Shown in pieces: positions 1 to 7,344 of a stretch of 9,123 nt of DNA (the stretch's first letter is position 1; every line of letters starts with the position of its first letter). Below the pieces are notes generated by a model. The model was not told the origin of the DNA, ran no database searches, and saw nothing but the letters and a program-made list of their open reading frames with translations. The translations under genes and the position numbers were made by a program. The stretch lies in NCBI GenBank assembly GCA_012514545.1, contig JAAZAC010000033.1:1-9123 (forward strand), written 5' to 3'. Source of the stretch: Actinomycetales bacterium (GTDB taxonomy: Bacteria; Actinomycetota; Actinomycetes; Actinomycetales; Cellulomonadaceae).

Positions 1-1027
1 CGTTCGTGAGCCAGTCGTGCGCGACGAACTCCTCGTCCTCTCCCTGCCGGTCGGCCGCCGCCCGGTAGGCGTCCAGGTCGTTCAGGAGCCGTCGGGCCTG
101 GCCCTCCTGCACGTCCAGGCCGGTGAGGCGGAGCAGACGTCGAGAGTGGTGGCCCGCGTCGACGACCTTGGGCTGGATGCTGACGGTGGTGCCGTCGACG
201 TCGGTGGTGATCGCGAGCTCGCCCACGTCGAAGCCCAGCTCGTTGAGCCGCTCGATGCGTGCGGCGACGCGCCAGCGCTCGGCGGTGTCGAACGACTCCT
301 CGCCGGTCAGCGCGTCCCAGAGCTCCTGGTAGCGCGTGGCCAGGCGGTCGCCGATCTCGATCGGGTCGACACCCGGCTCGAGCATGTCGCCGGCCTCGAG
401 GTCCATCAGCTCGCCGATGATGTTCACGCGTGCGACGTCCAGGTCGTACGCGCGCTGACCGTCGGACAGGCGGTCGTGCAGCTCGCCGGTCTCGGCGTCG
501 ACCAGGTACGCGGCGAACGAGCCCGCGTCCCGCCGGAACAGTGTGTTCGACAGCGACACGTCGCCCCAGTAGAAGCCCGACAGGTGCAGCCGCACCAGGA
601 GCACGACGAGCGCGTCGATGAGCCGGCGGGTGGTGTCCGGCTGCAGGCTCTGCTGACTGAACAGCGCCCGGTAGGGCAGCGAGTACTGCAGGTGCTGGGT
701 GACCAGGACCGTCTCGAGGCGCTCGCCGGTCAGGCTCGCCCGCCCGTTGATGACGCCCACCGGTTCGACGCTCGGGGTGCCGATCTTGCGCAGCGCGCGC
801 AGCAGCTCGTACTCGCGGTAGGCGACGGTCTCACCGATCTCCTTCACGGCGATCACGCGACCGGAGAGCTTGACGAAGCGGACGACGTGGCGGCTGATGC
901 CGCGGGGCAGGGCCGCGAGGTTCTCCGACGGCCACTCCTCGAGCGGGATGTGCCACGGCAGGTCGAGGAGCGCGGGGTCCGGAGCAGCGGCGGTGATCTG
1001 CAGCGAGCCGGTCATCGGCACTGGCAT
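1..1027 (-). CDS. DUF4032 protein with kinase-like N-terminal fold, partial (C-terminus beyond left edge)
   Basis: About 342 codons are visible before the gene leaves the window. I chose the ATG at 1027-1025 because a GGGAGGA ribosome site (1031-1037) sits 3 bases upstream. The first ~200 residues resemble the APH/lipopolysaccharide-kinase type of kinase fold. Lys62 lies in an AVKEIGE strand, Glu72/Glu74 in a following helix, YWGD with Asp156 plus Asn161 (WGDVSLSN) resembles the catalytic loop, and LVDAE with Asp177 resembles the metal-binding DFG/IDxE site. The later part (from about residue 215: ERWRVAARIERLNELGFDVGEL and on through QPKVVDAGHHSRRLL) matches my memory of the DUF4032 domain. 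So all residues needed for phosphotransfer seem present, but no substrate is known to me. It lies downstream of the sugar-import ATPase gene on the same strand, 61 bases away with a strong hairpin between, so the two are probably co-transcribed. A link to sugar transport is inference only. Confidence 0.85.
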   Translation of the reverse strand, partial: MPVPMTGSLQITAAAPDPALLDLPWHIPLEEWPSENLAALPRGISRHVVRFVKLSGRVIAVKEIGETVAYREYELLRALRKIGTPSVEPVGVINGRASLTGERLETVLVTQHLQYSLPYRALFSQQSLQPDTTRRLIDALVVLLVRLHLSGFYWGDVSLSNTLFRRDAGSFAAYLVDAETGELHDRLSDGQRAYDLDVARVNIIGELMDLEAGDMLEPGVDPIEIGDRLATRYQELWDALTGEESFDTAERWRVAARIERLNELGFDVGELAITTDVDGTTVSIQPKVVDAGHHSRRLLRLTGLDVQEGQARRLLNDLDAYRAAADRQGEDEEFVAHDWLTN

Positions 1028-1030
1028 GTT

Positions 1031-1037
1031 TCCTCCC
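1031..1037 (-). promoter_or_regulatory. Ribosome binding site of the DUF4032 gene
   Basis: GGGAGGA on the minus strand, 3 bases before the ATG at 1027 (core GGAGG about 5 bases before it). It sits only 5 bases past the base of the 1043-1079 hairpin, so folding of that hairpin could affect ribosome access. Confidence 0.7.
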
Positions 1038-1042
1038 TAGCG

Positions 1043-1079
1043 CGAAGGGCGGGACGGCTGTCCGCCGTCCCGCCCTTCG
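1043..1079 (-). terminator. 16-bp perfect hairpin between the ATPase and DUF4032 genes (terminator-like, no T-tract)
   Basis: Positions 1043-1058 and 1064-1079 are exact inverted repeats of 16 bases, mostly G and C, with a 5-base loop (1059-1063). In the direction of transcription it begins 9 bases after the stop codon of the ATPase gene and is followed by the DUF4032 ribosome site, not by a run of T. Hairpins without a U-tract have been proposed to terminate in actinobacteria. Here it may act as a partial terminator or as an mRNA 3'-end stabiliser that lowers DUF4032 expression relative to the ATPase. It is the clearest non-coding structure on the left side. Confidence 0.7.
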
Positions 1080-1088
1080 ACGCTGGGA

Positions 1089-2213
<1,125 letters not shown>

Positions 2214-2229
2214 GCTGGGCTTCCCTCCA

Positions 2230-2304
2230 CCGGCAGGTACGTGCCGGACGATCCGAGTGGAGTCGCGGTGCCGGGCGGCACCGACACGGACGACACCGTC
2301 CGTG
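2230..2304 (-). promoter_or_regulatory. Structured leader of the sugar ATPase gene: three short inverted repeats
   Basis: Three inverted repeats lie one after another between the proposed promoter and the start codon. They are 2285-2291/2298-2304 (7 bp, 6-base loop), 2266-2272/2277-2283 (7 bp, 4-base loop) and 2230-2235/2242-2247 (6 bp, 6-base loop). The last one ends 2 bases before the ribosome site GGAGGG at 2223-2228. They could be RNA hairpins that control translation, or DNA operators for a repressor of sugar genes. In such GC-rich DNA short repeats also occur by chance, though three in 75 bases is notable. Confidence 0.4.
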
Positions 2305-2315
2305 CGACGGGGCCC

Positions 2316-2343
2316 ATCGTGCCACACGCGCGAGGCGCGGCAA
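2316..2343 (-). promoter_or_regulatory. Possible promoter of the sugar ATPase gene
   Basis: On the minus strand TTGCCG (2338-2343) and CACGAT (2316-2321) are separated by 16 bases. They give a fair but not strong match to a housekeeping sigma promoter. Transcription would start near 2309, leaving a leader of roughly 95 bases that contains the three inverted repeats. Alternatively the gene could be read through from otsAB, since no clear terminator is visible after otsB. Confidence 0.35.
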
Positions 2344-2405
2344 GACCCCGAAGGTCACGATCGGGCCACCGCCGCGGGGCACGTCACCCGGGTGGACGCG
2401 TCCGC

Positions 2406-3191
2406 TCAGCCGGTGGCGACGAGGTCGGCCAGGTGCGTGAGGGCGGCGGCGACCGCCGCGGGGTCCGGGACGCGGTGGGCGGCCGCCGTCGGGCCGTCGC
2501 CCACCTTGACGCCGACGTCGCCGGGGCCGAGGACGGCGAACGCCCGCTCGTCGGTGACGTCGTCGCCGACGTAGAGGACGCGGGCGACGCCCAGCTCCGC
2601 GCGGAGGTCGCGCAGGGCCGTCCCCTTGGAGACGTCGAGCACGGACAGCTCGACGACGTCCTTGCCGGGCAGGACGTCGACGCCGGCCGCGCGGCCCGCG
2701 TCGATCGCGGCGGGGGTGACCCGGGCGGCGTCGTCGGCGGTCGCCGTCCGTGTGTGCAGGACGACGGACGCCGGCTTGTGCTCGACCCACGCCGTCGTGC
2801 CGGCGACGAGGCGCCCGAGGTCCGCGGCGAGCGCGGCGAGCCGCGCGGCCGCGTCCGGGGAGAGGGCGAACGGCTCCGGCTCGAACGCCCCGTCCGCGCC
2901 GATGTAGCCGCGCTCCGCGCCGTGCCCGCCCACGAGGCGGGTCCCGGGCGGGGCGCCCGCGCGCTCGGCGAGGTTGGCCAGCGCGCGCCCGGACACGATG
3001 GCGAGCGGCACGCCGTGCCCCGCGAGGCGGTGCAGCGCCGCGGTCGCCTCCGGCAGCGGCCGGGCCGCGGTCGGGTCGTCGCGCAGCGGCGCGAGCACGC
3101 CGTCGAAGTCGAGGGCGACGAGCGCGGCGCCCCGGCGGGCGTCGTCGGCGAAGTCGCGCAGGGCCGCGTCCAGCTCGGGCGTGCGGGTCAT
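2406..3191 (-). CDS. otsB: Trehalose-6-phosphate phosphatase
   Basis: A 261-residue HAD-family phosphatase that removes phosphate from trehalose 6-phosphate, the second and last step of the OtsA-OtsB route to trehalose in the cytoplasm. Seen: motif I DFDGVLAP with nucleophile Asp28 and Asp30, motif II Ser67 in IVSGR, the substrate-cap motif GGHGAERG (88-95), WVEHK with Lys139, motif III Lys189 (DVSKGTAL), and motif IV GDDVTDE (209-215) for magnesium. Length fits the family. The ATG at 3191 overlaps the TGA of otsA as ATGA, and GGGAG (3200-3204) lies 8 bases upstream inside otsA, so the two are translationally coupled. After the stop at 2406 I see no strong terminator, only short palindromes (2385-2394 and 2394-2403). 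Confidence 0.96.
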   Translation of the reverse strand: MTRTPELDAALRDFADDARRGAALVALDFDGVLAPLRDDPTAARPLPEATAALHRLAGHGVPLAIVSGRALANLAERAGAPPGTRLVGGHGAERGYIGADGAFEPEPFALSPDAAARLAALAADLGRLVAGTTAWVEHKPASVVLHTRTATADDAARVTPAAIDAGRAAGVDVLPGKDVVELSVLDVSKGTALRDLRAELGVARVLYVGDDVTDERAFAVLGPGDVGVKVGDGPTAAAHRVPDPAAVAAALTHLADLVATG

Positions 3192-4603
3192 GCCAGGGGC
3201 TCCCGCGGGGCGGCCTCGAGCGTGCGCAGGAAGGTCTGCGACCAGCGGCGCACGTCGTCGGACATGACGCGCCGCCGCAGCTTGCGCATCCGCGAGCGCA
3301 TCTCGCGCGGGTCCATCCGGGCCGCCCGCTCGACGGCGTCCTTGAGCCCGTCGATGTCGTGCGGGTTGACGAGCAGCGCACCGGCGAGCTCGTCGGCCGC
3401 GCCCGTGAACTCCGAGAGCACGAGCACGCCACGGTCGTCGACGCACGCCGCGACGAACTCCTTCGCGACGAGGTTCATCCCGTCGCGCAGGGACGTCACG
3501 AGCATGACGTCCGCGGCGAGGTAGAGCGCCGCCATCTCCTCGGGCGGGTAGGAGTGGTGCAGGTAGGAGATGGGGACGGCGCCGATGGTGCCGTGCTCCC
3601 CGTTGATGCGGCCCACGAGCAGCTCGACCTCCTCGCGGAGCTGCTGGTACGCCTCGACGTTCTGCCGGCTCGGGCTGGCCACCTGCACGAGGACCGCCTC
3701 GGGCACGCGCAGCCGGCCCTCCGCGAGCAGCTCGCCGAAGGCCTTGATGCGGTGCCGGATGCCCTTGGTGTAGTCGAGGCGGTCGACGCCGAGGAGCATG
3801 ACCTGCGGGTCGCCGAGGCTGGCGCGGATCTCCGCGGCGCGGTCGCGCACGGCCTGCGTGCGGGCGAGCGCGTCGAACCGGCCGGAGTCGATGGAGATCG
3901 GGAAGGCGGACGCGCGGACCTGCCGCTCGGTGCCGTCGGGACCGGGCACCGCGACGAGGGGGCCGCGCGTCGTGAGGTCGGTGAACCGGCGCACGACGCG
4001 GACGAAGTTGGCGGCGTCCCCGCTGCGCTGGAAGCCGACGAGGTCGGCGCCGAGCAGCCCCTCGACGACCTGCCTGCGCCAGGGCAGTTGGGCGAAGATC
4101 TCGAGCGGCGGGAACGGGATGTGGTGGAAGTAGCCGATCCGGACGTCGGGCCGCAGCTCCCGCAGGATCGCGGGGACCAGCTGGAGCTGGTAGTCGTGCA
4201 CCCAGACGACGGCGCCGGGGGCCGCGTGGCGGGCCGCCTCGGTGGCGAAGCGGCGGTTGACCCGGCGGTACGTCTCCCACCAGTGGCGGTGGTAGACGGG
4301 CGGGCTGATGACGTCGTGCGAGAGCGGCCAGAGCGTGTCGTTGGCGAAGCCCTCGTAGTACTCCTCGACCTCGTCGGTGGTGAGGCAGACGGGCACGAGG
4401 TGCATGCCGTCGGCGTCGAACGGCTCGGACTCGAGGTCCGCGGTCCCGGACCAGCCGATCCACGCGCCGTCGGCCTCCCGCATCACGGGCTCGAGCGCGC
4501 TGACCAGCCCACCCGGCGACCGCGACCACGACAGCGAGCCGTCGGGTCCCAGCGTGAGGTCCACCGGCAGGCGGTTCGCGACCACGACGAGCTCGTACGG
4601 CAC
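3188..4603 (-). CDS. otsA: Alpha,alpha-trehalose-phosphate synthase (GT20 family)
   Basis: A 471-residue cytoplasmic glycosyltransferase that joins glucose from UDP- or GDP-glucose to glucose 6-phosphate, giving trehalose 6-phosphate for OtsB. It has the GT-B fold of family GT20. Visible motifs: VVANRLPV (7-14), the SPGGLVSAL loop (29-37), WVHDYQL (134-140), HHIPFPPLEIF (160-170), DRLDYTKGI with Arg275 and Lys280 for the nucleotide phosphates, and DGMNLVAKEF with Asp374 and Glu382. The length is normal. The start is a GTG at 4603, chosen because the family begins right there and a full GGAGGTGA ribosome site (4611-4618) sits 7 bases upstream. It is the first gene of an otsA-otsB operon and stands divergently from the membrane kinase gene. 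Trehalose serves as stress protectant, and in some actinobacteria as carbon store or envelope precursor. Confidence 0.97.
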   Translation of the reverse strand: MPYELVVVANRLPVDLTLGPDGSLSWSRSPGGLVSALEPVMREADGAWIGWSGTADLESEPFDADGMHLVPVCLTTDEVEEYYEGFANDTLWPLSHDVISPPVYHRHWWETYRRVNRRFATEAARHAAPGAVVWVHDYQLQLVPAILRELRPDVRIGYFHHIPFPPLEIFAQLPWRRQVVEGLLGADLVGFQRSGDAANFVRVVRRFTDLTTRGPLVAVPGPDGTERQVRASAFPISIDSGRFDALARTQAVRDRAAEIRASLGDPQVMLLGVDRLDYTKGIRHRIKAFGELLAEGRLRVPEAVLVQVASPSRQNVEAYQQLREEVELLVGRINGEHGTIGAVPISYLHHSYPPEEMAALYLAADVMLVTSLRDGMNLVAKEFVAACVDDRGVLVLSEFTGAADELAGALLVNPHDIDGLKDAVERAARMDPREMRSRMRKLRRRVMSDDVRRWSQTFLRTLEAAPREPLA

Positions 4604-4610
4604 CTCCGAC

Positions 4611-4645
4611 TCACCTCCGTGACCTCGACTCCGCGCCCGACCCTA
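4611..4645 (-). promoter_or_regulatory. otsA control region: possible -10 box and ribosome site
   Basis: On the minus strand TAGGGT (4640-4645) fits the actinobacterial TANNNT -10 box. Transcription would begin near 4633, leaving a leader of about 30 bases that contains the strong ribosome site GGAGGTGA (4611-4618). I cannot see a convincing -35 element. The ribosome site is solid, the -10 box is tentative. Confidence 0.45.
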
Positions 4646-4767
4646 TCGACGCCCGCGCTCGCCCGCCCGGGGGGCCCGGGGCTCCCCGGCCGTCCGCGAG
4701 GGCCGCCCGGCGCCACCGATCCGCGAGACACCGGCGCGGTCCCGGCCCCGACGGCGTCCGCCCCCGC

Positions 4768-4781
4768 TAGCGTGACCGCCG
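4768..4781 (+). promoter_or_regulatory. Possible -10 box of a leaderless transcript for the membrane kinase
   Basis: TAGCGT (4768-4773) matches TANNNT and ends 7 bases before the GTG at 4781. No Shine-Dalgarno sequence precedes that GTG. This is the spacing expected if transcription starts at the first base of the start codon. An in-frame GTG at 4772 overlaps the box and is therefore less likely as the start. The 4604-4780 gap is the shared divergent control region with otsA and is otherwise very GC-rich, with no further clear signal. Confidence 0.4.
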
Positions 4782-6799
4782 TGAAGGCGGCGCGTCCGGA
4801 GGAGATCGGCGGGTACCGGATCCTGTCGAGCCTCGGGCGAGGGGGCATGGGCGCCGTGTACCGGGCGCGCGACGCCGACGGCCGGGTGGTCGCGCTCAAG
4901 CTCCTGCACGCCCACCTCGACGACCCCGACGCCCGCGAGCGCCTGCGCCGGGAGGTTGCGGCGCTGCAGAAGGTGCGGCACCCGGGCGTCGCGCGCGTGC
5001 TCGACGCGGAGATCGACTCCGCCGAGGCGTTCGTCGTCACCGAGCTGGTGCAGGGCCGGGACCTCGCCAAGCACGTGCGGCGGAACGGGCCGCTGCCCCC
5101 GGCCGAGCTCGCGGAGCTCGCGGCCAGCCTGCGCACCGCGCTCACGGTGGTGCACCGCGCGAAGGTGCTGCACCGCGACCTCACGCCGGGCAACGTCGTG
5201 ATGTCGCCCGACGGGCCGGTGCTCATCGACTTCGGGGTGGCGCAGGCGGTCGAGGACGTGCGGGTCACGTCGACCGGGCTCGTCACGGGCACGCCGGGCT
5301 ACGTCGCCCCGGAGCTCCTCGAGGGCGCGCAGCCCTCGGCGCGGACCGACTGGTGGGGCTGGGCCGCGGTTCTCGCCTTCGCCGCGACGGGCCGCCCGCC
5401 GTTCGGCAAGGGCGGGATCCGGGTCGTCCTCACCCGGGTGCGGGCGGGCGAGCCCGACCTCGAGGGGCTCCCGGAGCGCACCGCCGACGCGCTGCGCGGC
5501 GCGCTCGGGCCCGAGCCGAAGCGCCGCACCTCGCCGGCCGCCGTCGTCGCCGCGCTGCGGGCGGCTGCGGAGGAGTCGGTGGCTGCGGAGGAGGCGGCGG
5601 CCGCGGAGGCGGCAGAGGACGCCGAGAACGCGGACGACCCCGACGACGGCGCGGCGGACCCCCCCGACGACGGCGAGGCGGCCCCCGCCGACGACGTCGC
5701 CACGGTCGTCGTGCCCGCGGGCGCGGCGGCGGAGGGCGACGCGGACGCCGAGGGCGACGCGGACGCCGAGGGCGACGGCGACGACGGGGAGGAGGCCCCG
5801 ACCGTCGTCGTGCCCGTGGACGGCGACGAGGCCGAGGGCGCCGAGGACACGGACGTCGACGACACGGACGCCGAGGACGAGACCGACGAGGACGCCGACG
5901 TCGAGGGCGAGACCGACGAGGACGCCGAGGTCCCGGCCACCCGGGTGCTCGGCGCCCGCGACGGCCGCACCGCCGTGCTCCCGGCGGCCCCCGACGAGAC
6001 CGAGCCCGATGCGGAGGCCGAGGCCGACGAGGACCTCGAGCCCGACGAGGACCTCGCGCCCGCGGACGAGGCGGACTGGCCGGCCGAGGAGGAGTGGTCG
6101 GGCGAGGAGCTCGCTGACGCCGAGGAGTGGCCGGAGGACGGCGAGTGGGTCGAGGACGAGGACGGCTGGGTGCCGACCGCGCCCCCGCGGCGGATGGGCA
6201 CGGTCGCGGCGCTCGCGCTCCCGCTGGTCGCGCTCGGCCTCGCCCACCCGGGCCCGGCGCTCCTCGTCGCGATCGCCCTCGCCGTCCTCGTGCGCAGCGT
6301 GGGGCTGGACGCGGAGGCGCTCGTGCGCCGTCGGCTGCGGCACGGGGTGCGCTCCGGCGACACCGTCGGCGCGGTGCTCATCTGGCCGTGGTACCTGGTC
6401 CGCGCGGTGCTCGGCGTGGTCCCCGCGGTCGTCGTGGGCGGCGCCGTCGTCGCCATCGTCGGCGGGGTGATCTGGTGGCTCACCGGCGCCGGCCACTGGG
6501 TGATCGTGCCGCCGGAGCTGGGCCACTCGTCGGGCGCGCTGGACCACAACGCGCCGTGGGTGGGGCGGGTCGCCGTCGGCGCCATGGTCGCGCTCGGGCT
6601 CGCCATGCTGTGGTTCGGGCCGATGGCGCGCGCGACGCGGGAGGGTGCGCGGTGGGTGCTGCAGGGTGTGGCGCCCGGGCGACGGGGGGCCCTCGTGGTG
6701 GTCGCCGTGGCGCTCGTGGTGGCGCTGGTCCTCGCGCCGGCCATGGTCGAGCGGACCCTCGAGTGGTGGCCGCTCGGTGGTCCACCCGATCTGGGCTGA
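4781..6799 (+). CDS. Membrane-bound eukaryote-like Ser/Thr protein kinase with hyperacidic linker
   Basis: A 672-residue protein. The kinase domain (about 12-262) has the Gly-loop GRGGMG (19-24), Lys40 (VALKLL), Glu58, catalytic HRD (131-133) with Asp133 and Asn138, DFG (150-152), an activation segment rich in Thr (163-171), APE (176-178) and Asp190. It should phosphorylate proteins on Ser/Thr. The catalytic loop reads HRDLTPGN, with Thr135 where most such kinases have Lys. Residues 264-463 form an almost purely acidic, probably disordered linker: by hand count about 85 of 200 are Asp or Glu, against three Arg and no Lys. It holds tandem repeats and several T-x-V motifs. Residues 474-656 contain hydrophobic segments (about 474-503, 542-567, 594-613, 637-656), so the protein sits in the membrane by a multi-pass tail, not by the single span plus PASTA repeats of PknB. 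Start choice: GTG at 4781, since conserved sequence begins at once and a leaderless promoter fits; GTG at 4772 is possible. Substrates are unknown; trehalose genes are divergent neighbours. Confidence 0.9.
   Translation: MKAARPEEIGGYRILSSLGRGGMGAVYRARDADGRVVALKLLHAHLDDPDARERLRREVAALQKVRHPGVARVLDAEIDSAEAFVVTELVQGRDLAKHVRRNGPLPPAELAELAASLRTALTVVHRAKVLHRDLTPGNVVMSPDGPVLIDFGVAQAVEDVRVTSTGLVTGTPGYVAPELLEGAQPSARTDWWGWAAVLAFAATGRPPFGKGGIRVVLTRVRAGEPDLEGLPERTADALRGALGPEPKRRTSPAAVVAALRAAAEESVAAEEAAAAEAAEDAENADDPDDGAADPPDDGEAAPADDVATVVVPAGAAAEGDADAEGDADAEGDGDDGEEAPTVVVPVDGDEAEGAEDTDVDDTDAEDETDEDADVEGETDEDAEVPATRVLGARDGRTAVLPAAPDETEPDAEAEADEDLEPDEDLAPADEADWPAEEEWSGEELADAEEWPEDGEWVEDEDGWVPTAPPRRMGTVAALALPLVALGLAHPGPALLVAIALAVLVRSVGLDAEALVRRRLRHGVRSGDTVGAVLIWPWYLVRAVLGVVPAVVVGGAVVAIVGGVIWWLTGAGHWVIVPPELGHSSGALDHNAPWVGRVAVGAMVALGLAMLWFGPMARATREGARWVLQGVAPGRRGALVVVAVALVVALVLAPAMVERTLEWWPLGGPPDLG
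5732..5785 (+). repeat. 18-bp tandem repeat in the kinase acidic linker
   Basis: Two exact copies of an 18-base unit (5732-5749, 5750-5767) encode EGDADA, followed by a third diverged copy (5768-5785, EGDGDD). A second, 30-base repeat at 5879-5908 and 5909-5932 encodes ETDEDADVEG and ETDEDAEV. All stay in frame, so the linker probably grows and shrinks by slippage without breaking the gene. Confidence 0.8.
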
Positions 6800-6803
6800 C
6801 GCG

Positions 6804-6816
6804 TATCGTTGCCGCA
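6804..6816 (+). promoter_or_regulatory. Possible -10 box of a leaderless transcript for the 162-residue membrane protein
   Basis: TATCGT (6804-6809) is a good TANNNT box and ends 6 bases before the ATG at 6816, exactly the distance for transcription starting on the A of the ATG. No ribosome site is present. The gene could also be read from the kinase transcript, which ends its coding part at 6799. Confidence 0.5.
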
Positions 6817-7304
6817 TGAGCCGAGGCGCCCGCGCCGAGGGCTGGCTGGCGCCGGCCCTCACCGCCGTCGTCGCGCTCGCCTCCGCCGTCGGGCTCGTCG
6901 CGCAGCAGGCGACTGTGCTCGTCCACCAGTGCGTGTCCGCGGGGACGGTCGGCCGCATCGGTCTGACCCTCGCGCTCCTGCGCACCGACGCCGCGTGCCC
7001 GGCCGGCACGGTGGGCGTCGACGACGGCCGGCGGGTCGTCGGCGTCGTCGTCGCCGTCGCGCTGCCGGTGCTGCTCGCGCACGTCGCGGCCGCCCTGGTC
7101 GGCGTCGGCGCGGTCGCGTGGCTGCACCGGGCCCTCCGCGGGGTCCTCGCGGCGGTCCGCGTGCTGCCGCGCGGGGCCGCGGAGCCCGCGCTCCCCGTCG
7201 TCGCGCCGCGCCTGCCCGTCGAGGTGCCGGTGCACCTGCCCGGCGCGCGCCTGCTCGCGGGCGCGCGGTGGCGGCGGGGGCCGCCGCAGGTCGGCCTCGC
7301 CTGA
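6816..7304 (+). CDS. Small membrane protein of unknown function with two membrane segments
   Basis: A 162-residue protein that I do not recognise. Seen: a short positively charged N-terminus, a first hydrophobic helix (about 12-29), a middle region of about 40 residues with two cysteines (Cys39, Cys61), a second hydrophobic helix (about 73-103), and a Pro/Arg-rich tail. By the positive-inside rule both ends lie in the cytoplasm and the cysteine-containing loop outside, where the two could form a disulfide. The in-frame ATG at 6645 lies deep inside the kinase gene; I chose the ATG at 6816 because the hydrophobic pattern starts there and a -10 box fits. It lies 16 bases after the kinase and 40 bases before a redox gene pair, so it could belong with either. 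The GC-rich codon pattern agrees with a real gene. Confidence 0.72.
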   Translation: MSRGARAEGWLAPALTAVVALASAVGLVAQQATVLVHQCVSAGTVGRIGLTLALLRTDAACPAGTVGVDDGRRVVGVVVAVALPVLLAHVAAALVGVGAVAWLHRALRGVLAAVRVLPRGAAEPALPVVAPRLPVEVPVHLPGARLLAGARWRRGPPQVGLA

Positions 7305-7307
7305 CCT

Positions 7308-7323
7308 GCGCGCTCCGGCGCGC
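7308..7323 (+). terminator. Short GC hairpin after the small membrane protein gene
   Basis: Exact 6-bp inverted repeat (7308-7313/7318-7323) with a TCCG loop, beginning 3 bases after the stop codon at 7302-7304 and with no T-tract. It could be a weak terminator or a processing site before the next gene; in DNA this GC-rich it may also be chance. Confidence 0.3.
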
Positions 7324-7344
7324 CCCTGCGACCCCGGAGACCTC

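Noticed and set aside
2214..2327. N-terminal extension of the sugar ATPase to an ATG at 2327
   Set aside because: The extra residues do not resemble the family, would cover the proposed promoter and hairpins, and the ATG at 2213 has its own ribosome site.
2385..2403. Two adjoining 10-bp palindromes just after the otsB stop
   Set aside because: They lack loops, so they do not form a normal terminator hairpin, and there is no T-tract; no separate feature is justified.
2750..4780. Upstream extension of the kinase frame to 2750
   Set aside because: The frame is open only by base composition. It crosses the conserved otsA and otsB genes, and the kinase domain begins directly after GTG 4781.
4643..7009. 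A 788-codon minus-strand ORF opposite the kinase
   Set aside because: The kinase motifs on the plus strand are unmistakable. The antisense product is Arg/His/Gly-rich repeats mirroring the acidic linker codons.
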